A stretch of 19,328 bases of DNA from Clostridia bacterium (GCA_017549665.1 JAFYUD010000080.1:1-19328), one strand, 5' to 3'; shown: positions 1 through 7,961, counted from the first letter of the stretch. The notes: generated from the sequence alone by a model not told the origin. Made by a program: numbers and translations.

Positions 1-2
1 CC

Positions 3-545
3 GTGGGTGGTCTTGTTGCACTTATTGTAATTCTCGCAGCATTCTTCATCGTAAGTGATATAACAGGTGCATGGAGCAAGACATGGCTTATTATTGTAGG
101 CGGCATCTTTTCAATGATAATTTTCTTCCTGAGCTTTGCTATAAGAAAGCTTTGCAGTATGAGAAGAATATTCCAGCCGTTTGCAAGAGTTCTTCTGGCA
201 ATGTGCGTAATGCTTGTAACAGTATTTGCTTTCCTTTTCTGCCTGATGATGTTCCCCTCACTTACAGTGTGGCCGATTCTTCCGGCAGGTGTCAGTCTTA
301 TGTTTATCGCTGACCTTATCCTTGCATTTGCAACAAAGCAGAAATTCCGTACAATCTCACTTCTTGTTTATTTACCCGCAATTGCGGCAATGTTCTATAT
401 CGTATTTGCAGGCTACAGTATCGTTACATGGTCTGCAGGCTGGATAATTATTCTTCTCGGACTCGTTGCTGACATAATATACATTTTCAGTGTTTTAATG
501 AGCAACATGAAGTATTTTACATATAAGCAGGAGGTTGACGAATGA
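3..545 (+). CDS. Polytopic membrane protein, 5' end outside window
   Basis: The visible 180 residues are almost wholly hydrophobic, with about six membrane-spanning segments near residues 3-19, 27-47, 62-83, 88-110, 117-137 and 145-166, and a short polar C-terminal tail. The reading frame is open to the window edge. The GTG at position 3 has no visible ribosome binding site and lies directly in a membrane segment, so I read this as the C-terminal part of a longer protein. Its TGA stop overlaps the ATG of the next gene (ATGA), so the two are very probably translationally coupled. I cannot name the family with confidence. DUF6320-type membrane proteins are one possibility, from a recollection that they occur beside acetyltransferase-like genes in Clostridia. 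A role in making or exporting the neighbour's acylated product is inference only. Confidence 0.75.
   Translation: MGGLVALIVILAAFFIVSDITGAWSKTWLIIVGGIFSMIIFFLSFAIRKLCSMRRIFQPFARVLLAMCVMLVTVFAFLFCLMMFPSLTVWPILPAGVSLMFIADLILAFATKQKFRTISLLVYLPAIAAMFYIVFAGYSIVTWSAGWIIILLGLVADIIYIFSVLMSNMKYFTYKQEVDE
529..534 (+). promoter_or_regulatory. RBS of the condensation-like enzyme gene
   Basis: A perfect AGGAGG lies inside the last codons of the upstream membrane protein gene, 7 bases before the ATG at 542 and 10 before a second ATG at 545. Either start is possible and they differ by one methionine. Confidence 0.75.
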
Positions 546-1822
546 TGAAACGCAGACTCAACGCTGAACTCTGGGACAAGATGCACTATCTTTTCCGTGA
601 CTTCAACGACAGAATGGTTCATGTAGAAATCAATTACGATTTCATTCCTGATATTGAAGCGCTCAAAACCGTGCTTATCTGCGCATTTGAAAAGGTTCCT
701 GTTCTTCATTCAAAGTTCGTGGACAAAAAGCTTTCAACTCACTGGGAAGTCATGCCCTATGATATTGACGATGTATTTACAGTTGCTTATCCCGATGATT
801 TAAACAGTGCAGTTGACGAATTTCTTACTCAGTATATTGCACCTGATGCAAACATCCAGATGAAGGTTGCTCTGTTCATAAAGGACGGAAAAAGTACGCT
901 CTGCATGGTTGAAAACCATATGTGTATGGATGGCGGTGACCTTAAATATTTTCTTCAGGCGTTCTGTGAAAATTACAATAACTATGTTGAAAAAGGCATC
1001 AGCCCCATCAATTTCAGAACAGGCTCCCGTGCATACAATGATGTTTATTCGGGATTTTCAAAAACTGAAGCAGGTGTTGCACAGCGTCTGTTCAAGAACA
1101 TCAATTCAAAGGATGACCACAGATTCCCCTTGACTCCCGACAGTATCCGTGACAAGTCATTCATCGCAAGAAAGAAATTCAGTGAGGACACACTTGACAG
1201 ACTCAAGGCAAAGGGCAAAGAGCTTGGCGCTACTATCAACGAGCTGATTCTTGCAAGCTATTTTTACAGCATCTATGAGCTTGCTGACTACCCTGCAAGT
1301 GATAAAATCATGATTTCAAACGCTATTGACCTTCGTCGTCATATGGATAATGTAAAGGATAAAGGCTTTACAAATCACACATCATGGATGCAGTGTGCTA
1401 TTCCCGAAAGAGGCAGGGACATTTTTGAAACAGTAAAGTATGTTGTAAACAGCTCAAACCGTTTCAAAAAAGACAAATTTATGGGACTTTACGGTTTACC
1501 GCTTCTTAACTTCGGTTACAACATTCTCCCCCACGCCGCATCTGAAGAAATTATAAAAATCGGTTATTCAAACCCTCTTATGGCAATGAGTAACATCGGT
1601 ATACTTGACGGCAAAATCCTTTCACTCAACGGAAATGAGCCGACAGATGCATTCATGTCAGGCGCTGTGAAATACAAGCCATTCGTGCTTCTCACCGTTA
1701 CCACATACAAAAAAGTGATCACACTTTCAATGTGCGTAAGAGGCAACGAGGAAGACAAGAAAATAGTTGAAAAATTCTTCTCACTTATGGAAAAGAATAT
1801 CAGCACAATTATCGGTCAATAA
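542..1822 (+). CDS. Condensation-domain/alcohol acetyltransferase-like acyltransferase
   Basis: This 426-residue soluble protein has the marks of the CoA-dependent acyltransferase superfamily (NRPS condensation domains, alcohol acetyltransferases, PapA and WS/DGAT enzymes). The catalytic signature HxxxDG is at residues 126-131 (H126, D130, G131). The first His of the common HHxxxDG form is replaced by Asn125. A second family landmark, the D-L-R stretch, is at 263-265, and an S-N-x-G stretch is at 350-353, where these enzymes carry a conserved loop. The length fits a free-standing two-lobed enzyme with no carrier-protein domain. In the family, the active His deprotonates a hydroxyl or amine that attacks an acyl thioester. 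The substrates here are unknown. Coupling to a membrane protein suggests a lipid, glycolipid or cell-envelope acceptor (inference). The gene ends in its own terminator. Confidence 0.78.
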   Translation: MMKRRLNAELWDKMHYLFRDFNDRMVHVEINYDFIPDIEALKTVLICAFEKVPVLHSKFVDKKLSTHWEVMPYDIDDVFTVAYPDDLNSAVDEFLTQYIAPDANIQMKVALFIKDGKSTLCMVENHMCMDGGDLKYFLQAFCENYNNYVEKGISPINFRTGSRAYNDVYSGFSKTEAGVAQRLFKNINSKDDHRFPLTPDSIRDKSFIARKKFSEDTLDRLKAKGKELGATINELILASYFYSIYELADYPASDKIMISNAIDLRRHMDNVKDKGFTNHTSWMQCAIPERGRDIFETVKYVVNSSNRFKKDKFMGLYGLPLLNFGYNILPHAASEEIIKIGYSNPLMAMSNIGILDGKILSLNGNEPTDAFMSGAVKYKPFVLLTVTTYKKVITLSMCVRGNEEDKKIVEKFFSLMEKNISTIIGQ

Positions 1823-1830
1823 AAAAATTA

Positions 1831-1863
1831 TTCCCTTGGAAACGAATCCAAGGGAATTTTTTT
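1831..1863. terminator. Bidirectional intrinsic terminator
   Basis: A perfect 10-bp stem (1831-1840 with 1847-1856) has a 6-base loop, a T run at 1857-1863 and an A run before it at 1821-1827. It can stop the acyltransferase operon from the left and the arabinofuranosidase operon from the right. The minus-strand stop codon at 1862-1864 sits at its foot. Confidence 0.9.
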
Positions 1864-2119
1864 ACCACTTTTTCAGTTTTGTATCAGGACATTTCTTATT
1901 TCTGAATGCGGCACGGAATTCAACATAACAGCCGCATTTTATACATGACCCGCTTATGAGATTGTCGCAGTTTCTGCAGATTTCAAGCCTTTTTTTATAC
2001 GTCTCGTCGTCGCATTTTTCCTCAGGTCTGATTTTTGCAATATACTGCTGCACGAGCTTATGATTATCTTCATCACCGCTGGCTAAAAGAAGACATCTTT
2101 TACATTCACGAAGCTCCAT
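1862..2119 (-). CDS. Small Cys-rich protein, DUF6171-like
   Basis: An 85-residue protein with nine cysteines (C6, C9, C36, C48, C51, C59, C62, C64, C77), including CxxC pairs at 6-9, 48-51 and 59-62. This pattern predicts one or two zinc-ribbon-like sites. The spacing and the 'CGCYVEFRAA' stretch resemble DUF6171, a family of unknown function seen in Clostridia; I am matching by memory of the pattern. There is no signal peptide or membrane segment. The ATG overlaps the TAA of the arabinofuranosidase gene by one base (TAATG), so translation is likely coupled. It ends at the shared terminator. No function can be assigned. Co-transcription with a GH51 gene may reflect only operon packing. Confidence 0.75.
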   Translation of the reverse strand: MELRECKRCLLLASGDEDNHKLVQQYIAKIRPEEKCDDETYKKRLEICRNCDNLISGSCIKCGCYVEFRAAFRNKKCPDTKLKKW

Positions 2120-3597
2120 TATCTTTCCACAATGAACTTTACAACACTGCAGGGAGGCACTGTTGCGATAAATCCGTCAGCTGTAACAGTGAAATCCGTA
2201 AATTCAGCGGGAGTTACGACGTCCTTGTTTTCAAAGGTGTTGTGAGCGTGCATTTCACCTGTGATAATCTCTGCCTTTACAGACTTTACTTCAGAGTCGG
2301 CAATCTGACACTTGATTTCCTTGGCATCACCGAGAGCTACGTTGACGATAGTTGAATAAATGACACCGTTATCGTCCATTGATGCGCTTTCGATAAGCTC
2401 AGGCATTTTAAGGCCGTCGCACTCAATCTTTTCAGATGTGATAAATGAGCCGAGAAGTGTATTCTTCTGATGATCCTTATACATTCTGAATACATGATAA
2501 GTGGGAGTAAGCACCATTTCGTCACCGTCTGTAAGAATAACAGCCTGAAGAACATTTACGGTCTGTGCAATATTTGCCATTCTGATTCTGTCTGAATGCT
2601 TATTGAAAATATTGAGTGTAAGACCTGCAACCATAGCGTCTCTCATTGAGTTCTGCTGATAAAGGAAACCGGGATTTGTACCCTCTTCAACATCAAACCA
2701 TGTGCCCCATTCGTCAACGATAAGGTCAACTCTGTGTGCAGGGTCATACTTATTCATGATTTCAAGATGACGAGTGATGATTTCGTCAATCTTGTATGCC
2801 TTTGTAACTGTTACAAAATATTCTTTTTCGTCAAATTCAGTTGCCTTACCCTTCTTTGACCATTCACCGGGGACTGTGTAGTAATGAAGTGAAAATCCGT
2901 CGATCTGATGACGTGCTCTCCACATTACCTTATCTGTCCAATGGTAATCCTCAGCGTTGGGACCACAGCAGACTCTGTAAATTCTGTTGTTATTATCATA
3001 ATTTCTGACGTATGTGTTATATCTGATAAATTCCTGAGCATAATCCTCGGGCATGAAGTTGCCGCCGCAACCCCAGTTTTCATTACCGACACCGAAATAC
3101 TTTACAACCCAGGGCTTTTCTCTGCCGTTCTGCTTACGCCACTCAGCCATGGGAGAAATACCGTCAAATGTCATATATTCAACCCATTCGCTCATTTCCT
3201 GAACTGTACCGCTGCCTACATTTCCGTTGATATAAGGATCACAGCCGAGCTGCTCGCAAAGCTCAAAGAATTCGTGTGTACCGAAGCTGTTATCCTCAAC
3301 AAGGCCGCCCCAATGGGTATTGATCATCTTTTTTCTGTTTTCAACAGGGCCGATACCGTCCTTCCAGTGATATTCATCAGCAAAGCAGCCGCCGGGCCAA
3401 CGGAGTACGGGAAGCCCCATCTCTTTGAGAGCATTCACAACATCACAACGCATACCGTTGACATTGGGAATAGGTGAATCCTTACCTACAAAAAGACCTT
3501 CGTAGATACATCTGCCCAGATGCTCCGAAAAATGACCGTATATATCTTTACTGATTGTTGATATTTTCTGATTCGGGTTGATAAGATATTTTTCCAT
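2119..3597 (-). CDS. Alpha-L-arabinofuranosidase, GH51
   Basis: This 492-residue enzyme hydrolyses terminal alpha-L-arabinofuranosyl groups from arabinan or arabinoxylan oligosaccharides by a retaining mechanism. The GH51 landmarks are clear. They include a '[10 protein letters not shown]' N-terminal stretch (20-29), 'RWPGGCFAD' (67-74), the acid/base glutamate E173 in 'GNENWG', and the nucleophile E296 in 'VDEWGTW'. An (alpha/beta)8 barrel spans roughly 20-330 and a C-terminal beta-sandwich follows. Length matches full GH51 enzymes. There is no signal peptide, so it acts in the cytoplasm on imported oligosaccharides. GGAGG lies 7 bases before the ATG. It is the first gene of a two-gene operon with the Cys-rich protein. 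No transporter or regulator for arabino-oligosaccharides is in the window. The gene names abfA/arfA are used for such enzymes, but the exact ortholog cannot be fixed here. Confidence 0.93.
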   Translation of the reverse strand: MEKYLINPNQKISTISKDIYGHFSEHLGRCIYEGLFVGKDSPIPNVNGMRCDVVNALKEMGLPVLRWPGGCFADEYHWKDGIGPVENRKKMINTHWGGLVEDNSFGTHEFFELCEQLGCDPYINGNVGSGTVQEMSEWVEYMTFDGISPMAEWRKQNGREKPWVVKYFGVGNENWGCGGNFMPEDYAQEFIRYNTYVRNYDNNNRIYRVCCGPNAEDYHWTDKVMWRARHQIDGFSLHYYTVPGEWSKKGKATEFDEKEYFVTVTKAYKIDEIITRHLEIMNKYDPAHRVDLIVDEWGTWFDVEEGTNPGFLYQQNSMRDAMVAGLTLNIFNKHSDRIRMANIAQTVNVLQAVILTDGDEMVLTPTYHVFRMYKDHQKNTLLGSFITSEKIECDGLKMPELIESASMDDNGVIYSTIVNVALGDAKEIKCQIADSEVKSVKAEIITGEMHAHNTFENKDVVTPAEFTDFTVTADGFIATVPPCSVVKFIVER

Positions 3598-3628
3598 CTC
3601 TGAACCTCCGCAATGCTTATTTTTGTCA

Positions 3629-3657
3629 AATATAACATATCTCTGTTGTTAAATCAA
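3629..3657 (-). promoter_or_regulatory. Candidate sigma-A promoter of the arabinofuranosidase operon
   Basis: On the minus strand, -35 TTGATT (3652-3657) and -10 TATATT (3629-3634) are separated by 17 bases. This predicts a leader of about 25 bases before the ATG at 3597, with the ribosome binding site at 3605-3609. Confidence 0.6.
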
Positions 3658-3697
3658 TCAGTTTTTTACTTTTTTATTACTATTTTTTATTTAGTGG

Positions 3698-3726
3698 TTG
3701 CATTCTATTGAAAATTACTGTATAAT
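3698..3726 (+). promoter_or_regulatory. Candidate sigma-A promoter of the GtrA-like/ADH operon
   Basis: TTGCAT (3698-3703), 17 bases, then a consensus TATAAT (3721-3726). The predicted start point near 3733 precedes the ribosome binding site AGGAG at 3748-3752. It runs divergently from the arabinofuranosidase promoter, in an AT-rich 163-base gap. Confidence 0.68.
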
Positions 3727-3760
3727 TATTTCAAATATTTTTTAATCAGGAGTGATTACT

Positions 3761-4306
3761 TTGGCAGTACTCAAAGACATTGACAACAAAGCAGAAGAAA
3801 AAGGTTCTCTTCTCGTAACAATCTGGCAGTTCGTAAAGTTCATCGTAGTAAGCCTTCTTGCTATGATAGTTCAGTTCGTTCTCCTTAACACACTTCAGCT
3901 TATTCCCCCCATTGCAGAGCTTTACAATCAGGATTTCAGCTGGTGGGTATTCGTTTACCCCGCAGCAGTCGGCGGTCTCGGCTACTTCATCGTAAGCAAT
4001 GTTGCTAACATCATCGCACAGATCGTTGCTTTCTTTGTAAATAAGGAAAAGACATTCAACTCCGGTGCAAATATCGCTGTTGCTCTTCCTATTTACATAG
4101 CTTTCACAATCGGTCTTATCTTCTTCTCAGCATGGCTTAACCCCACACTCAAAGACCTTTTCCTTGGCTTTGAATGGTGCAACGAAACAGCTGCAAAGAA
4201 CATTGCAACAATGATCTGTTCAGCAGTTCAGTTCTTCCTTTACTTCCCTGTTGACAAGATTCTCTTCCACAAGAAAAAGGAAGAAAATACAGAAGCAGCT
4301 GAATAA
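3761..4306 (+). CDS. GtrA-like four-segment membrane protein (probable TTG start)
   Basis: A 181-residue membrane protein with four hydrophobic segments, near residues 23-47, 65-94, 104-126 and 147-165. The 'FFVNKEKTF' stretch (91-99) follows the second segment, as in the GtrA family (Pfam GtrA-like), whose members help move lipid-linked sugars across the membrane in O-antigen or cell-wall glycosylation. In-frame GTG at 3752 would give three more residues, but it overlaps AGGAG (3748-3752). TTG at 3761 sits 8 bases after that site and is the better start. The acidic, lysine-rich tail is cytoplasmic. It lies 21 bases before an alcohol dehydrogenase gene, with no glycosyltransferase nearby, so the usual GtrA context is missing. 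Family membership is likely; the transported substrate is unknown. Confidence 0.72.
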   Translation: MAVLKDIDNKAEEKGSLLVTIWQFVKFIVVSLLAMIVQFVLLNTLQLIPPIAELYNQDFSWWVFVYPAAVGGLGYFIVSNVANIIAQIVAFFVNKEKTFNSGANIAVALPIYIAFTIGLIFFSAWLNPTLKDLFLGFEWCNETAAKNIATMICSAVQFFLYFPVDKILFHKKKEENTEAAE

Positions 4307-4327
4307 TTTTCCCGGAGGTTTTTCATT

Positions 4328-5539
4328 ATGAACCGCAAATTATATGAAAGCTACTGCAGAGCATATCAGGCTACATTCAGACTCGCAGTAAATGCTCTCG
4401 ACTGGACAGAGCCCAAGCTTATAAAAGGCGCAGGCGCAGTCAAGGAGCTTCCCAAAACTGTAAAGCAATTAGGCTACAACAATGTTCTTGTTGTTACAGA
4501 TAAGGGCCTTATGGGTCTTCATCTTCTTGACAGTCTGTTTGAAGAGCTTAAGAACAATGATATCGCTTATGTGGTATATGACGGTGTTCAGCCCAACCCC
4601 ACAATTGACAATATTGAAGAAGCAAGAAATCTTTACATAGGTAACGGTTGTCAGGCTATTATTGCATTCGGCGGCGGCTCACCCATGGACTGTGCAAAGG
4701 CTTGCGGTGCAAGAATTGCAAGACCCAACACAGAAATTCCCAAGATGCGTGGAGTTCTTAAGGTTCTTAAGAAGATTCCCCCTCTTTTTGCAGTGCCCAC
4801 AACTGCAGGTACAGGTTCAGAATGTACTATTGCAGCTGTTGTTTCAAATCCCAAGACACACGAGAAGAATGCAATCAATGACCCTGTTCTCCGTCCCAAG
4901 TACGCAGTACTTGACCCCGAGCTTACAGTAGGTCTTCCTCCTCACATTACTTCAACAACAGGTATGGATGCTCTTACTCATGCTGTTGAAGCTTACATCG
5001 GTCAGAGCAACACTGCTGACACTGAGGAAAAGGCACTCAAGGCTACAAAGATGATTTTTGCAAACATCGAAACTGCTTATACTGACGGCAAGAATATTCA
5101 GGCAAGAGAAAATATGCTTCTTGCATCATACTACGCAGGTGTTGCATTCACAAGAGCTTATGTAGGTTATGTACATGCTATTGCTCACAATCTCGGCGGT
5201 ATGTACGGAATTCCTCACGGTCTTGCAAATGCTGTTATTCTCCCCTATGTTCTTGAATATTTCGGTGAATCAGCACACAAGAGACTTGCAGATCTTGCAG
5301 ATGCTGCAGGACTTGACTGTGCAGGCAAGTCAGACGCAGAAAAGGCTGAAATGTTCATTGAAGCTGTAAAGACAATGAACAAGAATATGAGCATTCCCGA
5401 GAAGTTCGAGCAGATAAAAGAGGAAGATATTTCTCTTATCGCTGACAGAGCTCTCAAGGAAGGTAATCCTCTTTATCCCGTTCCCAAAATCATGGATAAA
5501 GCAGAATGCATGGCAGTTATCAGACAGCTTATGGCTTAA
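4328..5539 (+). CDS. Iron-containing alcohol dehydrogenase (group III)
   Basis: A 403-residue NAD(P)-dependent oxidoreductase that interconverts alcohols and aldehydes or ketones. The fold is a Rossmann-like N-terminal part with the dinucleotide loop 'GGGSPMDCAK' (115-124) and 'PTTAGTGSE' (157-165), and an all-helical metal-binding half. The four metal ligands of the family are D214 and H218 in 'GMDALTHAVEAY', H283, and H297 in 'PHG'. H287 matches the additional conserved His of FucO-type enzymes. About 27 residues precede the usual family start. GGAGG at 4314-4318, 9 bases upstream, supports the ATG. It follows the GtrA-like gene in one operon and ends in a strong terminator. Substrate (ethanol, butanol, propanediol or hydroxybutyrate type) cannot be decided from sequence. 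A role in fermentative NADH re-oxidation is likely. Confidence 0.92.
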   Translation: MNRKLYESYCRAYQATFRLAVNALDWTEPKLIKGAGAVKELPKTVKQLGYNNVLVVTDKGLMGLHLLDSLFEELKNNDIAYVVYDGVQPNPTIDNIEEARNLYIGNGCQAIIAFGGGSPMDCAKACGARIARPNTEIPKMRGVLKVLKKIPPLFAVPTTAGTGSECTIAAVVSNPKTHEKNAINDPVLRPKYAVLDPELTVGLPPHITSTTGMDALTHAVEAYIGQSNTADTEEKALKATKMIFANIETAYTDGKNIQARENMLLASYYAGVAFTRAYVGYVHAIAHNLGGMYGIPHGLANAVILPYVLEYFGESAHKRLADLADAAGLDCAGKSDAEKAEMFIEAVKTMNKNMSIPEKFEQIKEEDISLIADRALKEGNPLYPVPKIMDKAECMAVIRQLMA

Positions 5540-5553
5540 ATTTCAAAACAAAT

Positions 5554-5593
5554 CAGCAGTTACTTCGAAAAAAGGTAACTGCTGTATTTTTTT
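5554..5593 (+). terminator. Intrinsic terminator after the alcohol dehydrogenase
   Basis: A perfect 10-bp stem (5554-5563 with 5575-5584) with an 11-base loop is followed by a T-rich tail to 5593. Confidence 0.9.
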
Positions 5594-5617
5594 ACACAAA
5601 AGTTTTTAAATTTATTA

Positions 5618-5646
5618 TTGTTTATATCTGATATTTATTGTATAAT
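5618..5646 (+). promoter_or_regulatory. Candidate sigma-A promoter of the two-component operon
   Basis: TTGTTT (5618-5623), 17 bases, TATAAT (5641-5646). The predicted leader is about 24 bases. The ribosome binding site is the GGTGAT part of the anti-16S match at 5668-5673, 3 bases before the ATG, so initiation may be modest. Confidence 0.62.
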
Positions 5647-5676
5647 TATATAGAAGACTCTTAAGATGGTGATTTT

Positions 5677-6342
5677 ATGCTGAGAATTATGATAGTTGAT
5701 GACAATGAAAACACACGTAAGCTCACTCAGGCTGTGCTTAAACAACACGGCTATGACACTGTGTGTGCAGGTGACGGTATGGAAGGTCTTGAAATGATGG
5801 ACAAGGTTCATGTTGACCTTATAATTCTTGATGTAATGATGCCGAACATGAACGGCTTTGAATTCACACGTACCTTACGTGAGTGCGGCTGGGATACACC
5901 TATTCTGATGGTAACAGCAAAAGAATCACATCTTGACAAAAAAGAAGGCTTCCTTGCAGGTACGGATGATTACATGGTAAAGCCTGTTGATGACGAAGAG
6001 ATGCTGCTTCGTATTGCCGCTCTTCTCAGACGTTCAAAGATTGCCAGTGAACACAAAATCACTATCGGCAGTACCGTACTTGATCATGATGCATTATCTG
6101 TCACAACATCTGACGGGATTGTAGAACTTCCGCAGAAGGAATTTATGCTTCTTTTTCAGCTTCTTTCCTACAAAGATAAAATCTTCACACGAAGACAGCT
6201 GATGGACGAAATCTGGGACATGGATTCTGACACAGACGAAAGAACTGTTGACGTACATATCAACCGTCTGAGAGAAAAATTCAAAAATAATCCTGATTTC
6301 AATATAGTCACAATCAGAGGACTCGGTTACAAAGCCGTATAA
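5677..6342 (+). CDS. OmpR/PhoB-family response regulator
   Basis: A 221-residue transcription regulator. The receiver domain (about 1-118) has the acidic pair D8/D9, the phospho-acceptor D52 in 'LDVMMPNMNG', T80 and K102. The winged-helix DNA-binding domain (about 125-221) ends with the typical 'ERTVDVHINRLREKF' recognition region and 'RGLGYKAV' wing. Phosphorylation by the kinase encoded 12 bases downstream should promote DNA binding. The regulon is unknown. No target operon (such as an ABC exporter) is adjacent, and the next gene is the convergent nrdR. The pair has its own promoter after the alcohol dehydrogenase terminator. Confidence 0.93.
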   Translation: MLRIMIVDDNENTRKLTQAVLKQHGYDTVCAGDGMEGLEMMDKVHVDLIILDVMMPNMNGFEFTRTLRECGWDTPILMVTAKESHLDKKEGFLAGTDDYMVKPVDDEEMLLRIAALLRRSKIASEHKITIGSTVLDHDALSVTTSDGIVELPQKEFMLLFQLLSYKDKIFTRRQLMDEIWDMDSDTDERTVDVHINRLREKFKNNPDFNIVTIRGLGYKAV

Positions 6343-6354
6343 GGAGGAATTCCG

Positions 6355-7395
6355 GTGTTCAAGAAAGACTGGGCGTTGTATATTACCGTAACGGTCATAA
6401 TATTCTTTATACTGCTTATTTCAAGCGGTTTTGCGCTGCTTTCAATTCTTCTTCTGCAGATGCTTTTTCCGTCACTGTTTATCAGACTTGCGCCGCTTAC
6501 AATAACTGCAATTGCATTTATAACAAGTACAATTATCGGTACAGCAATTTCCATATTTGTCAGCAAGCAGTTTTTCAAGCCTCTTGACGACCTTATAAGG
6601 TCACAGCAAAAGGTTGCAAAAGGTGACTTTTCCGTAAAGGTCACCCCTCCTAAGGGGGATACTCTTATAGCAGACCTTGTAACGGGTTTCAACGCCATGA
6701 CTGAAGAGCTTGACGGCACCGAAATCTTCCGTAATGACTTTATAAACAACTTTTCACATGAGTTCAAAACTCCGATCGTATCAATCAGAGGCTTCGCAAA
6801 ACAGCTTCAGAATGACGATATAAGCAACGAGCAGAAAACTGAATACATTGACATCATTGTCAGAGAATCTGACAGACTCGCTTCAATGTCTTCAAACATT
6901 CTTCTTCTTACAAAATTTGAAAATCAGCAGATAGTTTCAGATAAAACCGAATTCTATCTTGACGAGCAGATACGCAAATGTATTCTTCTGCTTGAAAAAC
7001 AATGGGCAAAAAAAAATCTCGCCCTTGAGCTTGACATGGACGAGATAAAATATTATTCAAATGAAGAAATGCTTTCCCACGTGTGGATAAACATTCTCGG
7101 GAATGCCGTAAAATTCACACCTGAAAACGGCAACATTTCCGTAAAATGCTACAAGGATTCGGAAAACATCACAATTAAAATTTCCGATAACGGAATAGGT
7201 ATGGACGACAAAACCCAGAGAAGAATTTTCGACAAATTCTATCAGGGAGATTCATCACACAAAAGCTCAGGCAACGGTCTCGGTCTTGCACTGGCAAAAC
7301 GAGTAATTGATCTGTGCGGAGGAAAAATAAGCGTAAAAAGCCGTATCGGTAAAGGCACAACCTTTATCGTGAAGCTGCCGGTTTCCACCGTATGA
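6355..7395 (+). CDS. Membrane sensor histidine kinase (HAMP-HisKA-HATPase), GTG start
   Basis: A 346-residue sensor kinase. Two membrane segments (about 8-33 and 46-69) are joined by only about a dozen residues, so there is hardly any extracytoplasmic sensor. A HAMP linker follows (about 70-120), then the dimerisation/phospho-acceptor helix with H135 in 'FSHEFKTP'. The ATPase domain has N250 in the N box, 'DNGIGM' (278-283) and 'GNGLGLAL' (307-314). AGGAGG at 6342-6347, 7 bases upstream, selects the GTG start. It is co-transcribed with the response regulator, its evident partner. The short loop suggests sensing in or at the membrane, as in intramembrane-sensing kinases (inference). Its stop is 2 bases from the convergent nrdR stop. 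Confidence 0.92.
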   Translation: MFKKDWALYITVTVIIFFILLISSGFALLSILLLQMLFPSLFIRLAPLTITAIAFITSTIIGTAISIFVSKQFFKPLDDLIRSQQKVAKGDFSVKVTPPKGDTLIADLVTGFNAMTEELDGTEIFRNDFINNFSHEFKTPIVSIRGFAKQLQNDDISNEQKTEYIDIIVRESDRLASMSSNILLLTKFENQQIVSDKTEFYLDEQIRKCILLLEKQWAKKNLALELDMDEIKYYSNEEMLSHVWINILGNAVKFTPENGNISVKCYKDSENITIKISDNGIGMDDKTQRRIFDKFYQGDSSHKSSGNGLGLALAKRVIDLCGGKISVKSRIGKGTTFIVKLPVSTV

Positions 7396-7397
7396 TA

Positions 7398-7856
7398 TTA
7401 CTGCTTTCCTCCGAGAAGTCTTGCAAGCTCATCCATAAATGAGTTGACATCTCTGAACTGTCTGTAAACAGATGCAAAACGGACATAAGCAACCTCATCA
7501 ATATTCTTGAGCTTATCCATCGCAAGCTCACCAATTTTGATAGAAGTGACTTCCCTGTCAATTGATGTCTGAAGTGCTGCTTCAATATCATCAACAGCTT
7601 CTTCGATTACTTCGAGAGGTACGGGACGCTTCTCGCAGGCTCTGAGCATACCGCTGATAAGCTTTGTTCTGTCAAACACCTGACGGGATTTATCCTTTTT
7701 AACAACAACGATGGGTAATGTTTCGATTATCTCATAAGTTGTGAATCGTTTTTCACATTTCAGACAGCCTCTGCGACGGCGGATTTTCTCGCCCTCTTCA
7801 GTAGGTCTTGAATCGATAACCTTACTCTCTTCATAACCGCAATACGGACATCTCAT
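7398..7856 (-). CDS. nrdR: Transcriptional repressor NrdR
   Basis: A 152-residue protein matching NrdR, the nucleotide-sensing repressor of ribonucleotide reductase genes. The N-terminal zinc ribbon has C3, C6, C31 and C34, with the conserved 'CPYCG' and '[17 protein letters not shown]' stretches. An ATP-cone domain covers about 47-140 ('[18 protein letters not shown]' type start, '[13 protein letters not shown]' end). Length is normal for the family. The SD-like AGGGTGAT lies just upstream of the ATG. NrdR binds dATP/ATP and represses nrd operons when deoxynucleotides suffice. No nrd gene is in the window, and I see no convincing pair of NrdR boxes in its own promoter. It ends 2 bases from the convergent kinase gene, with no hairpin terminator between them. 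Confidence 0.97.
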   Translation of the reverse strand: MRCPYCGYEESKVIDSRPTEEGEKIRRRRGCLKCEKRFTTYEIIETLPIVVVKKDKSRQVFDRTKLISGMLRACEKRPVPLEVIEEAVDDIEAALQTSIDREVTSIKIGELAMDKLKNIDEVAYVRFASVYRQFRDVNSFMDELARLLGGKQ

Positions 7857-7889
7857 AATATATCACCCTGTTTTTTAAAAACTTAATTC

Positions 7890-7918
7890 ATTCTAACACA
7901 CTCAACCATATAATTCAA
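7890..7918 (-). promoter_or_regulatory. Candidate nrdR promoter, overlapping a possible cca -10 box
   Basis: On the minus strand, TTGAAT (7913-7918) and TAGAAT (7890-7895) are separated by 17 bases. A plus-strand TATAAT at 7909-7914 overlaps this -35 box and could serve cca, though its own -35 (near ATTCAT, 7886-7891) is poor. If both are used, nrdR and cca transcription would compete. Confidence 0.6.
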
Positions 7919-7961
7919 GCGAAACAGGCAAAAAAGACAATTTTTTACAGGAGTTTTCATT

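Noticed and set aside
2908..3477. 189-codon open frame on the plus strand opposite the arabinofuranosidase gene
   Set aside because: It is antisense to a gene with clear catalytic motifs, has no ribosome binding site of note, and its translation resembles nothing coherent.
7364..7594. Second minus-strand frame within nrdR
   Set aside because: The NrdR frame has the full zinc ribbon and ATP-cone; this frame is out of phase with it and lacks a ribosome binding site.
7857..7961. NrdR boxes in the nrdR-cca intergenic region
   Set aside because: No pair of the conserved 16-base palindromes could be recognised by eye.
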